Positions 8,010 to 15,349 of a DNA stretch of 64,000 nt are shown here, piece after piece. The translations under genes were made by a program, and so were the position numbers. The stretch's first letter is position 1. The number at the start of each line of letters is the position of its first letter. The notes beneath the pieces were generated by a model that saw nothing but the letters and a program-made list of their open reading frames with translations, was not told the origin of the DNA and did no database searches. The stretch is from Saccharothrix sp. NRRL B-16314 (GTDB taxonomy: Bacteria > Actinomycetota > Actinomycetes > Mycobacteriales > Pseudonocardiaceae), in NCBI RefSeq assembly GCF_000716595.1, contig NZ_JNXC01000015.1, forward strand, positions 81,219 to 145,218, read 5' to 3'.

Positions 8010-9257
8010 TCAGGCGGGCGCGCACTCGCGCACGGAGTCCGTGAACAGGGCCAGCCCCTGGTCGAGTTCGTCGTCGGTGACGGTCAGCGGCGGCATCAGC
8101 TTGACCACCTCGTCCTCCGGCCCGGACGTCTCGACCAGCAGCCCGCGCCGGAACGCCGCGCCGGCCACCCGGCCCGCCAGCCCCGCCTGCTCGAACGCCA
8201 GGCCACGCGCGAGCCCGCGCCCCTTGGCCCGGGTGCCGGGCACGGTCGCGCAGACCTCCTGGAGCACTCGCTCCACCTGCTCGCCCTTGGCCAGCGTGCT
8301 CTTCTCCAGCCGGTCGTCGGTCCAGTACGCGCGCAGCGCCGCGGTGGCCGTGACGAACGCCGGGTTGTGCCCACGGAACGTGCCGTTGTGCTCGCCCGGC
8401 TCCCACACGTCCAGGTCACGGCGCACGAGCGTGAGCGCCATGGGCAGCCCGTACCCGCCGATCGACTTGGACAGGCAGACGATGTCCGGCACGATCCCGG
8501 CGCCCTCGAAGCTGAAGAACGGGCCGGTGCGACCGCAGCCCATCTGCACGTCGTCCACGATCAGGAGGATCCCGTGCGCGCGGCACAGGGCGGCGAGACC
8601 GGTCAGCCACTCGAACCGGGCCACGTTGATGCCGCCCTCACCCTGCACGGTCTCCACGATCACGGCGGCCGGCGCGTTGAGCCCGCTGCTCGCGTCGCCC
8701 AGCAGCCGCTCGAAGTACAGGAAATCGGGGTACTGGCCGTCGAAGTAGTTGTCGTACGGCATCGGCGTGGCGTGCACGAGCGGGATGCCCGCGCCGCCGC
8801 GCTTCATCGAGTCGCCGGTCACCGACAGCGCGCCCAGCGTCATGCCGTGGAACGCGTTGGTGAAGTTGACGACGGATTCCCGCCCGGTGACCTTGCGCGC
8901 CAGCTTGAGCGCGGCCTCCACCGCGTTCGTGCCGGTCGGGCCGGGGAACTGGACCTTGAAGTCGAGGCCGCGCGGCTGGAGCACCACCTCGTCGAAGGTC
9001 TCCAGGAAGTCGCGCTTGGCGGCCGTGTGCATGTCCAGCGAATGCGTGATCCGGTCCTCGGCCAGGTACTCGACCAGGGCTTTCTTGAGGACGGGGTTGT
9101 TGTGCCCGTAGTTGAGCGCGCCCGCGCCCGCGAAGAAGTCCAGGTAACCCCGGCCGTCCTCGTCGTAGAGGTGCGCGCCGACCGCCCGGTCGAACACCAC
9201 CGGCCAACTGCGGCAGTAGCTGCGGACCTCGGATTCGAGGCTGGCGAAGATGCTCAC
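8010..9257 (-). CDS. ectB: L-2,4-diaminobutyrate:2-oxoglutarate aminotransferase
   Basis: A 415-residue class III PLP aminotransferase that makes L-2,4-diaminobutyrate from aspartate-beta-semialdehyde. It opens with the EctB-typical [17 protein letters not shown]-site motifs are [38 protein letters not shown] (Asp) and [10 protein letters not shown] (Schiff-base Lys). The GTG at 9257 overlaps the ectA stop as GTGA. The open frame continues far upstream but only shadows ectA. Confidence 0.97.
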   Translation of the reverse strand: MSIFASLESEVRSYCRSWPVVFDRAVGAHLYDEDGRGYLDFFAGAGALNYGHNNPVLKKALVEYLAEDRITHSLDMHTAAKRDFLETFDEVVLQPRGLDFKVQFPGPTGTNAVEAALKLARKVTGRESVVNFTNAFHGMTLGALSVTGDSMKRGGAGIPLVHATPMPYDNYFDGQYPDFLYFERLLGDASSGLNAPAAVIVETVQGEGGINVARFEWLTGLAALCRAHGILLIVDDVQMGCGRTGPFFSFEGAGIVPDIVCLSKSIGGYGLPMALTLVRRDLDVWEPGEHNGTFRGHNPAFVTATAALRAYWTDDRLEKSTLAKGEQVERVLQEVCATVPGTRAKGRGLARGLAFEQAGLAGRVAGAAFRRGLLVETSGPEDEVVKLMPPLTVTDDELDQGLALFTDSVRECAPA

Positions 9258-9796
9258 GTCACTCCAGGTGTTCGGGTGCGGTGCGGCCACGGGCCGAGCC
9301 GGTGCAGTTCCTCGGCTTCGTGCCGGTCGGGGAACAGGTCGGCGGTGAACAGCGGCTCGCGGGTGTGCGGGACGCCGTGGTCCCGCGCCACCGCGCCGAA
9401 CAGCCGGATCGAGGCCTCGTTGGTCGCGGTGACCGTCGTCTCGAGGAACCGCGGTCCGCGGGCCACCAGGTCGTCCAGCATGGCGCGCGCGACGCCGCGC
9501 CCGCGGTGCCGCTCGTCCACGCCGACCTGCCAGACGAACAGCGTGTCCGGCGCGTCCGGACGGGTGTAGCCGCTGACGAAGCCGACCACGTCGCCGTGGT
9601 GCCGCGCGACCACCGAGGTGGCCGCGAAATCCCTGGTCCACAGCAGGTAGGCGTACGAGGAGTTGACGTCGAGCACCCCGGTTCCCCGGGCCAGCCGCCA
9701 GAGCGCGCCCCCGTCCACCGGGCTCGGCCGGTCGAGCTGGAGCCCCGGCCCCGGATCGACGTCGGCCGCGCCGTGTTTCGTCGGTTTGGCGAACAT
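9254..9796 (-). CDS. ectA: L-2,4-diaminobutyrate N-gamma-acetyltransferase
   Basis: A 180-residue GNAT-fold enzyme acetylating diaminobutyrate with acetyl-CoA, the first committed acetylation before ring closure. The acetyl-CoA loop is ERHRGRGVARAM. The EctA-specific blocks DGGALWRLARGTGVLDVNSS and SSYAYLLWTRDFAATSVVA are clear. It is the first gene of the ectABCD operon. A perfect 14-bp palindrome lies 45 bases upstream of its ATG and a direct repeat lies further up, in the region shared with ehuB. Confidence 0.96.
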   Translation of the reverse strand: MFAKPTKHGAADVDPGPGLQLDRPSPVDGGALWRLARGTGVLDVNSSYAYLLWTRDFAATSVVARHHGDVVGFVSGYTRPDAPDTLFVWQVGVDERHRGRGVARAMLDDLVARGPRFLETTVTATNEASIRLFGAVARDHGVPHTREPLFTADLFPDRHEAEELHRLGPWPHRTRTPGVT

Positions 9797-9840
9797 GCTG
9801 CTGGAACGTAACAGTCGGGCGGAACGGGCGAACGGGGGTT

Positions 9841-9854
9841 GTGACAGCTGTCAC
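9841..9854. promoter_or_regulatory. Perfect palindrome upstream of ectA
   Basis: GTGACAGCTGTCAC is a perfect 14-bp palindrome, 45-58 bases upstream of the ectA start and on the ect side of the ect/ehu intergenic region. It has the size of a dimeric repressor or activator site. The binding protein is unknown; the MarR gene at 6018 is one candidate. Confidence 0.5.
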
Positions 9855-9891
9855 GAAACCGCAAGGTTGACCGTCCACTGTGGATTATTGC

Positions 9892-9926
9892 GCTGTGCAA
9901 GAACAATTTTCTCGTTGCTGTGCAAG
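9892..9926. repeat. Twin direct repeat in the ect/ehu control region
   Basis: GCTGTGCAAG occurs at 9892-9901 and again at 9917-9926, 25 bases apart, close to two and a half helical turns. The stretch between (TTTTCTCGTT) is unusually AT-rich for this genome. The position between the divergent ect and ehu units suggests a regulatory or promoter element for ectA. Confidence 0.4.
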
Positions 9927-9967
9927 GTGAATCGGCGTGATTGTTCCTAACGCGACGTCGTGGTGTG

Positions 9968-9996
9968 TTGACGGTCCGGTGACCGGTCTCTAGGGT
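9968..9996 (+). promoter_or_regulatory. Sigma-70-type promoter for ehuBCDA
   Basis: TTGACG (9968-9973) and TAGGGT (9991-9996) are separated by 17 bases, a good vegetative-type -35/-10 pair. It lies about 70 bases before the ehuB start codon. Confidence 0.55.
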
Positions 9997-10065
9997 CGCC
10001 ACGTCCGCCCCGCTTGATCACGGTGCGGCGGGCCGTCCTGTCGTCGAAGTTGGGAATCCCGCTTC

Positions 10066-10962
10066 GTGTCCACTCCACAGTTGTCCCGTCGCCTGTTCCT
10101 GATGGCCGGCCTGGGCGCCGGGCTCACCGCGACGGGGTGCAGCGCCGTCGACCTCTCCGCCGAGCGTGACGGCGGCAACCTGCTGGAACGCCTGCGCGCG
10201 ACCGGCGAGGTGCGGATGGGCTTCGCCAACGAAGCCCCGTACGGCTACGTCGACGCCGACGGCGAGCTGACCGGCGAGGCGCCCGAGGTCGCCAAGGCCG
10301 TGTTCCGCAGGCTCGGGGTGACCGGCTTCGTGCCCGCGCTGTCCGACTTCGGCGCGTTGATCCCCGGCCTGCGCGCCGGGCTGTTCGACGTCATCGCCGC
10401 GGGCATGTTCATCACGCCGCCCAGGTGCGAGCAGATCCTGTTCTCCGATCCGGACTACAACGCGCCCGAGGCCCTGTTGGTGCGCCGCGAGGACGTCGGG
10501 CGGTTCCGGGCGCTGGAGGACTTCGTCCGCGACGGCACGGCGAAGCTCGGCGTGCTGCTGGGCAGCTTCGAGGTGGACATCGCCGCCGGGTACGGGGTGC
10601 CCGCCGACCGGACGGTCACCTTCGCCACCCAGGCGGGCGGGATCGACGGGCTGCTGGCCGGCCGCGCGGACGGCTTCCTGCTCACCGCGATCTCGCTGCG
10701 CGACGCGATGGCCCGCAGACCGGACGCGGCGGTGGAGCTGACCGAGCCGTTCGTGCCGGTGCTGGACGGCGTCGAGCAGTACGGCGCGGGAGGGTTCGGC
10801 TTCCGCCCGGACCAGCGACGGCTGCGCGACGCGTTCAACGCCGAGCTGACCGGGCTCAAGCGCAGCGGTGAACTGCTGGAGATCGTCCGGCCGTTCGGGT
10901 TCACCGAGTCCGAGATGACCGACCTCACCGCGGACCGGCTCTGCCGGGCCGACCCGGCCTGA
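10066..10962 (+). CDS. ehuB: Ectoine/hydroxyectoine-binding lipoprotein
   Basis: A 298-residue solute-binding protein of the polar amino acid family 3. The N-terminus has a twin-arginine segment (SRRLFLM) followed by a lipobox ending at Cys25, so it is probably a Tat-exported lipoprotein. EhuB-like features include VRMGFANEAPYGYVD and FDVIAAGMFITPPRC. It captures ectoine/hydroxyectoine outside the cell for the EhuCD permease and EhuA ATPase encoded next. The GTG at 10066 is taken as start. The substrate assignment rests on similarity to EhuB plus the adjacent ect genes. Confidence 0.9.
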   Translation: MSTPQLSRRLFLMAGLGAGLTATGCSAVDLSAERDGGNLLERLRATGEVRMGFANEAPYGYVDADGELTGEAPEVAKAVFRRLGVTGFVPALSDFGALIPGLRAGLFDVIAAGMFITPPRCEQILFSDPDYNAPEALLVRREDVGRFRALEDFVRDGTAKLGVLLGSFEVDIAAGYGVPADRTVTFATQAGGIDGLLAGRADGFLLTAISLRDAMARRPDAAVELTEPFVPVLDGVEQYGAGGFGFRPDQRRLRDAFNAELTGLKRSGELLEIVRPFGFTESEMTDLTADRLCRADPA

Positions 10963-10976
10963 GGGGGAGGGCCACC

Positions 10977-11654
10977 ATGTCCACAGGTCTGTGGCTGCGC
11001 CTGCTCGACGGGCTGCTCGTCACCCTGGAACTGACCGTGTTCGGCGCGGCGATCGGCCTGGTGTTCGCGTTCGCCGCCGGCCTCGCCCGACTGTCGCCGA
11101 ACCGGGTGCTGCGCGGAGTCGCCCTGGCCTACACCGAGGGCTTCCGCGGTCTGCCCGCGCTCGTCGTGCTGTTCTGGCTCGTGTTCGCCCTGCCCGGTCT
11201 CGGCCTCCAGCTGGAGCCGCTGTTCGCCGGTGTGCTGGCGCTGTCGCTCAACATCGGCGCGTACGGGGCGGAGGTGGTGCGCGGAGCGGTCGTGTCCGTG
11301 CCGACCGCTCAGCTGGAAGCGGCCACCGCGCTCAACTTCACGCCGTGGCAGCGGATGCGGCTCGTGGTGCTGCCGCAGGCGCTCGTGGCGATGGTGCCGC
11401 CGTTCGGCAACCTGCTGGTCGAGCTGCTGAAGGCCACCGCGCTGGTGTCCCTGGTCTACCTCCAGGACCTGACGTTCCAGGGGCAGATCGTGCGGGCCGC
11501 GACCGGTGACACCGCCGCCACGTTCGCGGGCCTGCTCGTCGGCTACGGCGTGATCGCCCTGGTGCTCACCCGGCTGGTGAAGCTGGTCGAACGGCGGGCG
11601 GCGGCGTCGCTGGGCCACACCACCCGGCCGCGGGCCGTCGAGGGGGCACGATGA
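10977..11654 (+). CDS. ehuC: Ectoine ABC transporter permease
   Basis: A 225-residue permease of the His/Glu/Gln/Arg-opine family with about five transmembrane helices. The EAA loop is visible as QLEAATALNFTPWQRMRLV followed by LPQALVAMVPPFGN. It starts 14 bases after ehuB behind a GGGGGAGGG ribosome site. Its stop overlaps the ehuD start as ATGA. It forms the membrane channel with EhuD. Confidence 0.93.
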   Translation: MSTGLWLRLLDGLLVTLELTVFGAAIGLVFAFAAGLARLSPNRVLRGVALAYTEGFRGLPALVVLFWLVFALPGLGLQLEPLFAGVLALSLNIGAYGAEVVRGAVVSVPTAQLEAATALNFTPWQRMRLVVLPQALVAMVPPFGNLLVELLKATALVSLVYLQDLTFQGQIVRAATGDTAATFAGLLVGYGVIALVLTRLVKLVERRAAASLGHTTRPRAVEGAR

Positions 11655-12310
11655 CGTTCGACTGGCAGGCCGCGTGGGGCGCGGCGCCGGCACTCCTGCG
11701 CGGTCTGGCGACCGCGCTCCAGGCCGCCGCGCTCGGCTACGTGATCGCGTTGGTGCTCGGTCTCGGTTTCGCGCTGCTGCGGCGCAGCGGTCGGCGCTGG
11801 GTCCGGCTGCCGGTGGCGTTCTTCGTGGAGTTCGTCCGCTCCACGCCGTTGCTGGTGCAGCTGTTCTTCCTGTTCTTCGTGCTGCCCACGGTCGGCATCG
11901 AGCTGTCCGCGATGGCGACCGGCGCGATCGGCCTCGGCGTGCACTACGCCACCTACACCTCGGAGGTGTACCGCGCGGGCATCGACGGGGTGCCGGCCGG
12001 GCAGTGGGAGGCGGCCAAGGCGCTCAGCCTGTCCCGTGGCCGCACGTGGACCAGGGTCGTCCTGCCGCAGGCCGTGCCGCGGGTGGTGCCCGCGCTGGGC
12101 AACTACGCGATCGCGCTGTTTAAGGACACGCCCCAGCTCACCGTCATCACCATCGCCGAGGTGCTCAGCGTGGTGAAGGCGGTCGGCTCGCAGAACTTCC
12201 AGTACCTGGAGCTGATCACCGTGGCCGGGGTGCTGTACCTGATCACCGCCCTCGTCATCGCGTGGCCGGTGCGGGTCCTGGAACGTCGGTACCGAAGGGA
12301 AAGCGCATGA
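11651..12310 (+). CDS. ehuD: Ectoine ABC transporter permease
   Basis: A 219-residue partner permease. Its EAA loop is GQWEAAKALSLSRGRTWTRV with LPQAVPRVVPALGN, and it has about five membrane helices. The start overlaps ehuC (ATGA) and its stop overlaps ehuA (ATGA), giving tight coupling for stoichiometric assembly. Segments such as FFVEFVRSTPLLVQLFF are typical of EhuD/HisM-like subunits. Confidence 0.93.
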   Translation: MTFDWQAAWGAAPALLRGLATALQAAALGYVIALVLGLGFALLRRSGRRWVRLPVAFFVEFVRSTPLLVQLFFLFFVLPTVGIELSAMATGAIGLGVHYATYTSEVYRAGIDGVPAGQWEAAKALSLSRGRTWTRVVLPQAVPRVVPALGNYAIALFKDTPQLTVITIAEVLSVVKAVGSQNFQYLELITVAGVLYLITALVIAWPVRVLERRYRRESA

Positions 12311-13083
12311 CCGCGGAGTTGATCGCGTTCGACCGGGTCGGCAAGCGGTTCGGGGACGCCGTCGTGCTCGACGACCTGTCCTTCGGCGTCGGCGCGGGGG
12401 AGCGGGTGACCCTGATCGGGCCCAGCGGCTCCGGCAAGACGACCATCCTGCGGATGCTGATGACGCTCACCCGGCCCGACAGCGGCACGATCACCGTCGC
12501 CGGTGAGCCGCTGTTCCACGAGAAGCGCGGTGACGCGCTGGTGCCGGCCGGTGAACAGCACCTGCGGGCCATGCGCCGGCACACCACGATGGTGTTCCAG
12601 CAGTACAACCTGTTCCCCAACATGCGCGTGCTGCGCAACGTCACCGAAGCGCCCGTCCACGTGCTGGGGCTCTCCGCGGACGAAGCCGAGGAGCGCGCAC
12701 GGGGGCTGCTGGACATGGTCGGGCTGGCGGACAGGCTCGACGCCTACCCGTCGCAGCTGTCCGGCGGCCAGCAGCAGCGGGTCGCGATCGCCCGCGCGCT
12801 GGCCATGCGGCCGGACGTGCTGCTGCTGGACGAGGTGACGTCCGCGCTCGACCCGGAACTGGCCGCGGAGGTGCTCGACGTGCTGCGTGACGTCGCACGC
12901 ACGTTCGACGTGACGATGCTGTGCGTGACGCACGCGATGAAGTTCGCCCGCGACGTGTCGGACCGCGTGCTCATGTTCAACGAAGGTCGGATCATCGAGT
13001 CGGCACCGCCGGACGAGCTGTTCGACGCGCCCAAGCACGACCGGACCAGGCAATTCCTGCGATCGGTGATCGAAGAGTCCTGA
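12307..13083 (+). CDS. ehuA: Ectoine ABC transporter ATPase
   Basis: A 258-residue ABC ATPase of the polar-amino-acid group. Walker A is GPSGSGKTT, the Q-loop lies in TTMVFQQYNLFPNM, the signature is LSGGQQQRVAIARAL, Walker B is VLLLDEVTSALDPE and the switch His is in CVTHAMKFA. The ATG at 12307 overlaps the ehuD stop. An in-frame start 45 bases earlier lies inside ehuD and is not favoured. It energises EhuCD at the inner face of the membrane. Confidence 0.94.
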   Translation: MTAELIAFDRVGKRFGDAVVLDDLSFGVGAGERVTLIGPSGSGKTTILRMLMTLTRPDSGTITVAGEPLFHEKRGDALVPAGEQHLRAMRRHTTMVFQQYNLFPNMRVLRNVTEAPVHVLGLSADEAEERARGLLDMVGLADRLDAYPSQLSGGQQQRVAIARALAMRPDVLLLDEVTSALDPELAAEVLDVLRDVARTFDVTMLCVTHAMKFARDVSDRVLMFNEGRIIESAPPDELFDAPKHDRTRQFLRSVIEES

Positions 13084-13144
13084 CGGCGGGGATCGTCAGG
13101 TTCTCGTCAGGTGCGATCCGGGCCGGTGATGGGACGCTGGTGCG

Positions 13145-13519
13145 GTGACGGCCGGTGACGACGCGGTTGTCCTGGTCGTCCAGGACGAGGACTCGACCTC
13201 ACCCGAGGACGTCGCCTTCTGGCTGCTGGAGCGCCTCCAAGGCTGGTCCGAGCTCGACGTGCAGCTGGTCGCCGTCGTGGTGGGCGAGCTGTTCGACAAC
13301 GCCTGGAACCACGGCGGACCGCCGTTCGTGGTCGAGCTCGTGCTCGACCGGTGGCGTGAGTCCCTGACCGTCAGCGTCCGGGACCGCGCGGACCGGTGGG
13401 TCGGGCCGTGGCGCCCTTCGGCCGGCCTGCTGCTGGTCGACGCGCTGTCCGCGCGCTGGGGCGTGCTGACGCAGGACCGGACCACCACCGTGTGGGCCGA
13501 GCTGGTCTTCGAGGACTAG
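13145..13519 (+). CDS. Small HATPase-domain protein (anti-sigma/serine-kinase type)
   Basis: A 124-residue protein with a GTG start. It resembles the HATPase_c_2 single-domain kinases of actinomycetes: the N-box appears as VGELFDNAWNHGG and a weak G-type motif follows as PSAGLLLVDALSARWGV. Such proteins either phosphorylate anti-anti-sigma factors or act as orphan ATPases. It stands alone between ehuA and the copper genes, with no anti-sigma antagonist gene nearby. The degenerate glycine motif leaves ATP binding uncertain. Confidence 0.7.
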   Translation: MTAGDDAVVLVVQDEDSTSPEDVAFWLLERLQGWSELDVQLVAVVVGELFDNAWNHGGPPFVVELVLDRWRESLTVSVRDRADRWVGPWRPSAGLLLVDALSARWGVLTQDRTTTVWAELVFED

Positions 13520-13654
13520 CGGCCCGTTCAGGCCGCGTCCTCCCCCTTGTGCGCCGAAGGCGTCACCTCGCCCATCGGGTGTGGACGGAACCCCGGTAGG
13601 GTATCCCCTGGAACGGCAGTCCGTGACGGTGCTCACTCCTGGCCCGCTGTCGAG

Positions 13655-13683
13655 TTGACTCGGATACCCCCTGGGGGTATAAA
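13655..13683 (+). promoter_or_regulatory. csoR promoter
   Basis: TTGACT (13655-13660) and TATAAA (13678-13683) are 17 bases apart, a near-consensus pair placed 58 bases before csoR. The CsoR-type palindrome fills the spacer, so a bound repressor would block polymerase directly. Confidence 0.75.
13664..13680. promoter_or_regulatory. CsoR-type operator upstream of csoR
   Basis: ATACCCCCTGGGGGTAT is a perfect 17-bp palindrome (8-1-8) of the GC-tract kind bound by CsoR repressors. Binding in the absence of Cu(I) should shut the csoR-copZ-copA unit. Near-identical sites are found at 17828 and 17864. Confidence 0.8.
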
Positions 13684-13740
13684 TTCCCCTGTAGGGCGAC
13701 CCGCCGGGACGACGCGGCGGGAGGCCGGAGGGAGTGGGAC

Positions 13741-14022
13741 ATGCGGGGTTACACAGCGGACAAGGATGCCGTCCTCAAGCGCTTGCGCCGAGTGGAGGGG
13801 CAGGTCCGCGGGTTGCAGCGGATGGTCGAGGGCGACGAGTACTGCATCGACGTCCTGACCCAGGTCGCAGCGGCGACCAAGGCCCTCCAGGCCGTCTCCC
13901 TCGGCCTGCTCGACGAGCACTTGAAGCACTGCGTCGCCGACGCGCTGGCGCAGGGCGGCGAAGGCGCCGAAGACAAGGTCCGCGAGGCCAGCGAGGCGAT
14001 CGCCCGCCTGGTCCGGTCCTGA
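13741..14022 (+). CDS. csoR: Cu(I)-sensing repressor CsoR
   Basis: A 93-residue all-helical DUF156/CsoR repressor. The Cu(I) ligand triad is intact: Cys35 (GDEYCIDVL), His60 and Cys64 (EHLKHCV), matching Cys36-His61-Cys65 of the mycobacterial protein. The conserved basic start KRLRRVEGQVRGLQRM is the DNA-binding helix. It is the first gene of a copper-handling unit with copZ 26 bases downstream, and it is preceded by its own operator. It should derepress copper genes when Cu(I) binds. Confidence 0.95.
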   Translation: MRGYTADKDAVLKRLRRVEGQVRGLQRMVEGDEYCIDVLTQVAAATKALQAVSLGLLDEHLKHCVADALAQGGEGAEDKVREASEAIARLVRS

Positions 14023-14048
14023 ACCGAAACGATTACGAGGAGCACCCG

Positions 14049-14255
14049 ATGGCCGAGTCCACTTACACCGTCACCGGCATGACCTGCGGCCACTGCGTGG
14101 CGTCCGTGACCGAGGAGGTCACCAAGATCGACGGCGTGACCGACGTGGCCGTCGACCTGCCGTCCGGCGCGGTCAAGGTCACCAGCGCCGCCCCGGTCGC
14201 GGAGGCGGACGTGCGCGCCGCGGTCGAGGAAGCGGGCTACGCGCTCGCCGGCTGA
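14049..14255 (+). CDS. copZ: Copper chaperone CopZ
   Basis: A 68-residue HMA-domain protein (ferredoxin-like fold). The copper site is GMTCGHC with Cys13 and Cys16. It is expected to carry Cu(I) in the cytoplasm and pass it to the N-terminal HMA domain of the CopA pump encoded downstream. It follows csoR by 26 bases with an AGGAG ribosome site, and a hairpin lies after it. Confidence 0.93.
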   Translation: MAESTYTVTGMTCGHCVASVTEEVTKIDGVTDVAVDLPSGAVKVTSAAPVAEADVRAAVEEAGYALAG

Positions 14256-14312
14256 ACGACCTGACCGGTTCCGACCGGTGAAGACGGGCACGAACGGCAC
14301 AACGGCCGATCC

Positions 14313-14337
14313 GGAGCCCGCCCGTGCGGCGGGCTCC
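14313..14337 (+). terminator. Hairpin after copZ
   Basis: GGAGCCCGCC and its exact complement make a 10-bp stem with loop CGTGC, 58 bases after copZ and 22 bases before the next start codon. It may partly terminate transcription and so keep CsoR and CopZ levels above those of the downstream genes. Confidence 0.5.
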
Positions 14338-14359
14338 ACCAGTCTGAGGACCTGAGCAC

Positions 14360-15349
14360 ATGAACACAGCAGCGAAGCTCTCCGCCTACGGTGCGGTACT
14401 CGCCCTGGTCGCCGGTGGCGCCTGGGCGGCCGGAAGCGCTGTCGGTCCCCTTTCCGTCGACGCCGCCCCGCGCGGTGTCGACGGGACGTCCGGTGCTGAG
14501 GGCACCGGCCACGGGGACGACCACAGCGGCACCGTCGCGGAGGCCGCGAACGACCAGCCCGGCGGGCTGGCGTCGTCCAGGGGCGGTTACACCCTCACGC
14601 CCACCGACACGACGCTGACCACGGGGAACAACTCCTTCGACTTCCGCATCCTCGGTCCCGGCGGCGCGGCGGTCACCGCCTTCGACGTCGAGCACGACAA
14701 GCGGATGCACCTGATCGTGGTCCGGCGCGACACGTCCGGCTACCGGCACGTCCACCCCGAGATGGCGGCGGACGGCACGTGGACCGTGCCGCTGGACATC
14801 ACCGAGGCGGGCTCCTACCGGGTGTTCGCCGACTTCAAGCCGACGGGCGCGGAAGCGACTACGCTGGGTGTCGACGTCGCCGCGGCCGGGGTGTTCGAGC
14901 CCAAGGCCCACGCGCCCTCGCGGGTGGCCGAAGTGGACGGCTACCAGGTGCGCCTGGACGGTGACCTGGTGGCGGGCAAGTCCTCCCCGGTGCGGCTGAC
15001 CGTCAGCAAAGACGGCGCGCCGGTCACCGACCTCCAGCCCTACCTGGCGGCTTACGGGCACCTGGTCGCCCTGCGCCAGGGTGACCTGGCTTACCTCCAC
15101 GTGCATCCGGAGGGCACTCCGGGTGACGGCAAGACGGCGGCGGGCCCGGAGATCGCGTTCGTCGCGCAGGTCCCGTCGGCCGGTGGCTACCGGTTGTTCC
15201 TGGACTTCCAGCACAACGGGGTCGTGCGCACCGCCGAGTTCACGGTGGACACCACCGGCAACCCCGCCGGCAGCCCGACCACCGGCAGTCCGACCACCGG
15301 CACCTTGCAGGCGCCGGTCGAGGAAGAGGAGGGACACGGTCATGGCTGA
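14360..15349 (+). CDS. Secreted/anchored copper-cluster protein with duplicated HVHPE domain
   Basis: A 329-residue exported protein. Residues ~7-30 form an Ala/Gly-rich signal or anchor. A His/Asp/Gly linker (TGHGDDHSG) comes next, then two related beta-sandwich-like units. Each unit carries an RHVHPE or LHVHPE motif followed about 25-40 residues later by GSYRVFADF or GGYRLFLDF, and a His-rich tail ends GHGHG. Its stop overlaps the copA start by 8 bases. I know proteins of this type only as uncharacterised neighbours of copper ATPases. Periplasmic-face copper binding is inferred from the histidines and context. Confidence 0.75.
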   Translation: MNTAAKLSAYGAVLALVAGGAWAAGSAVGPLSVDAAPRGVDGTSGAEGTGHGDDHSGTVAEAANDQPGGLASSRGGYTLTPTDTTLTTGNNSFDFRILGPGGAAVTAFDVEHDKRMHLIVVRRDTSGYRHVHPEMAADGTWTVPLDITEAGSYRVFADFKPTGAEATTLGVDVAAAGVFEPKAHAPSRVAEVDGYQVRLDGDLVAGKSSPVRLTVSKDGAPVTDLQPYLAAYGHLVALRQGDLAYLHVHPEGTPGDGKTAAGPEIAFVAQVPSAGGYRLFLDFQHNGVVRTAEFTVDTTGNPAGSPTTGSPTTGTLQAPVEEEEGHGHG

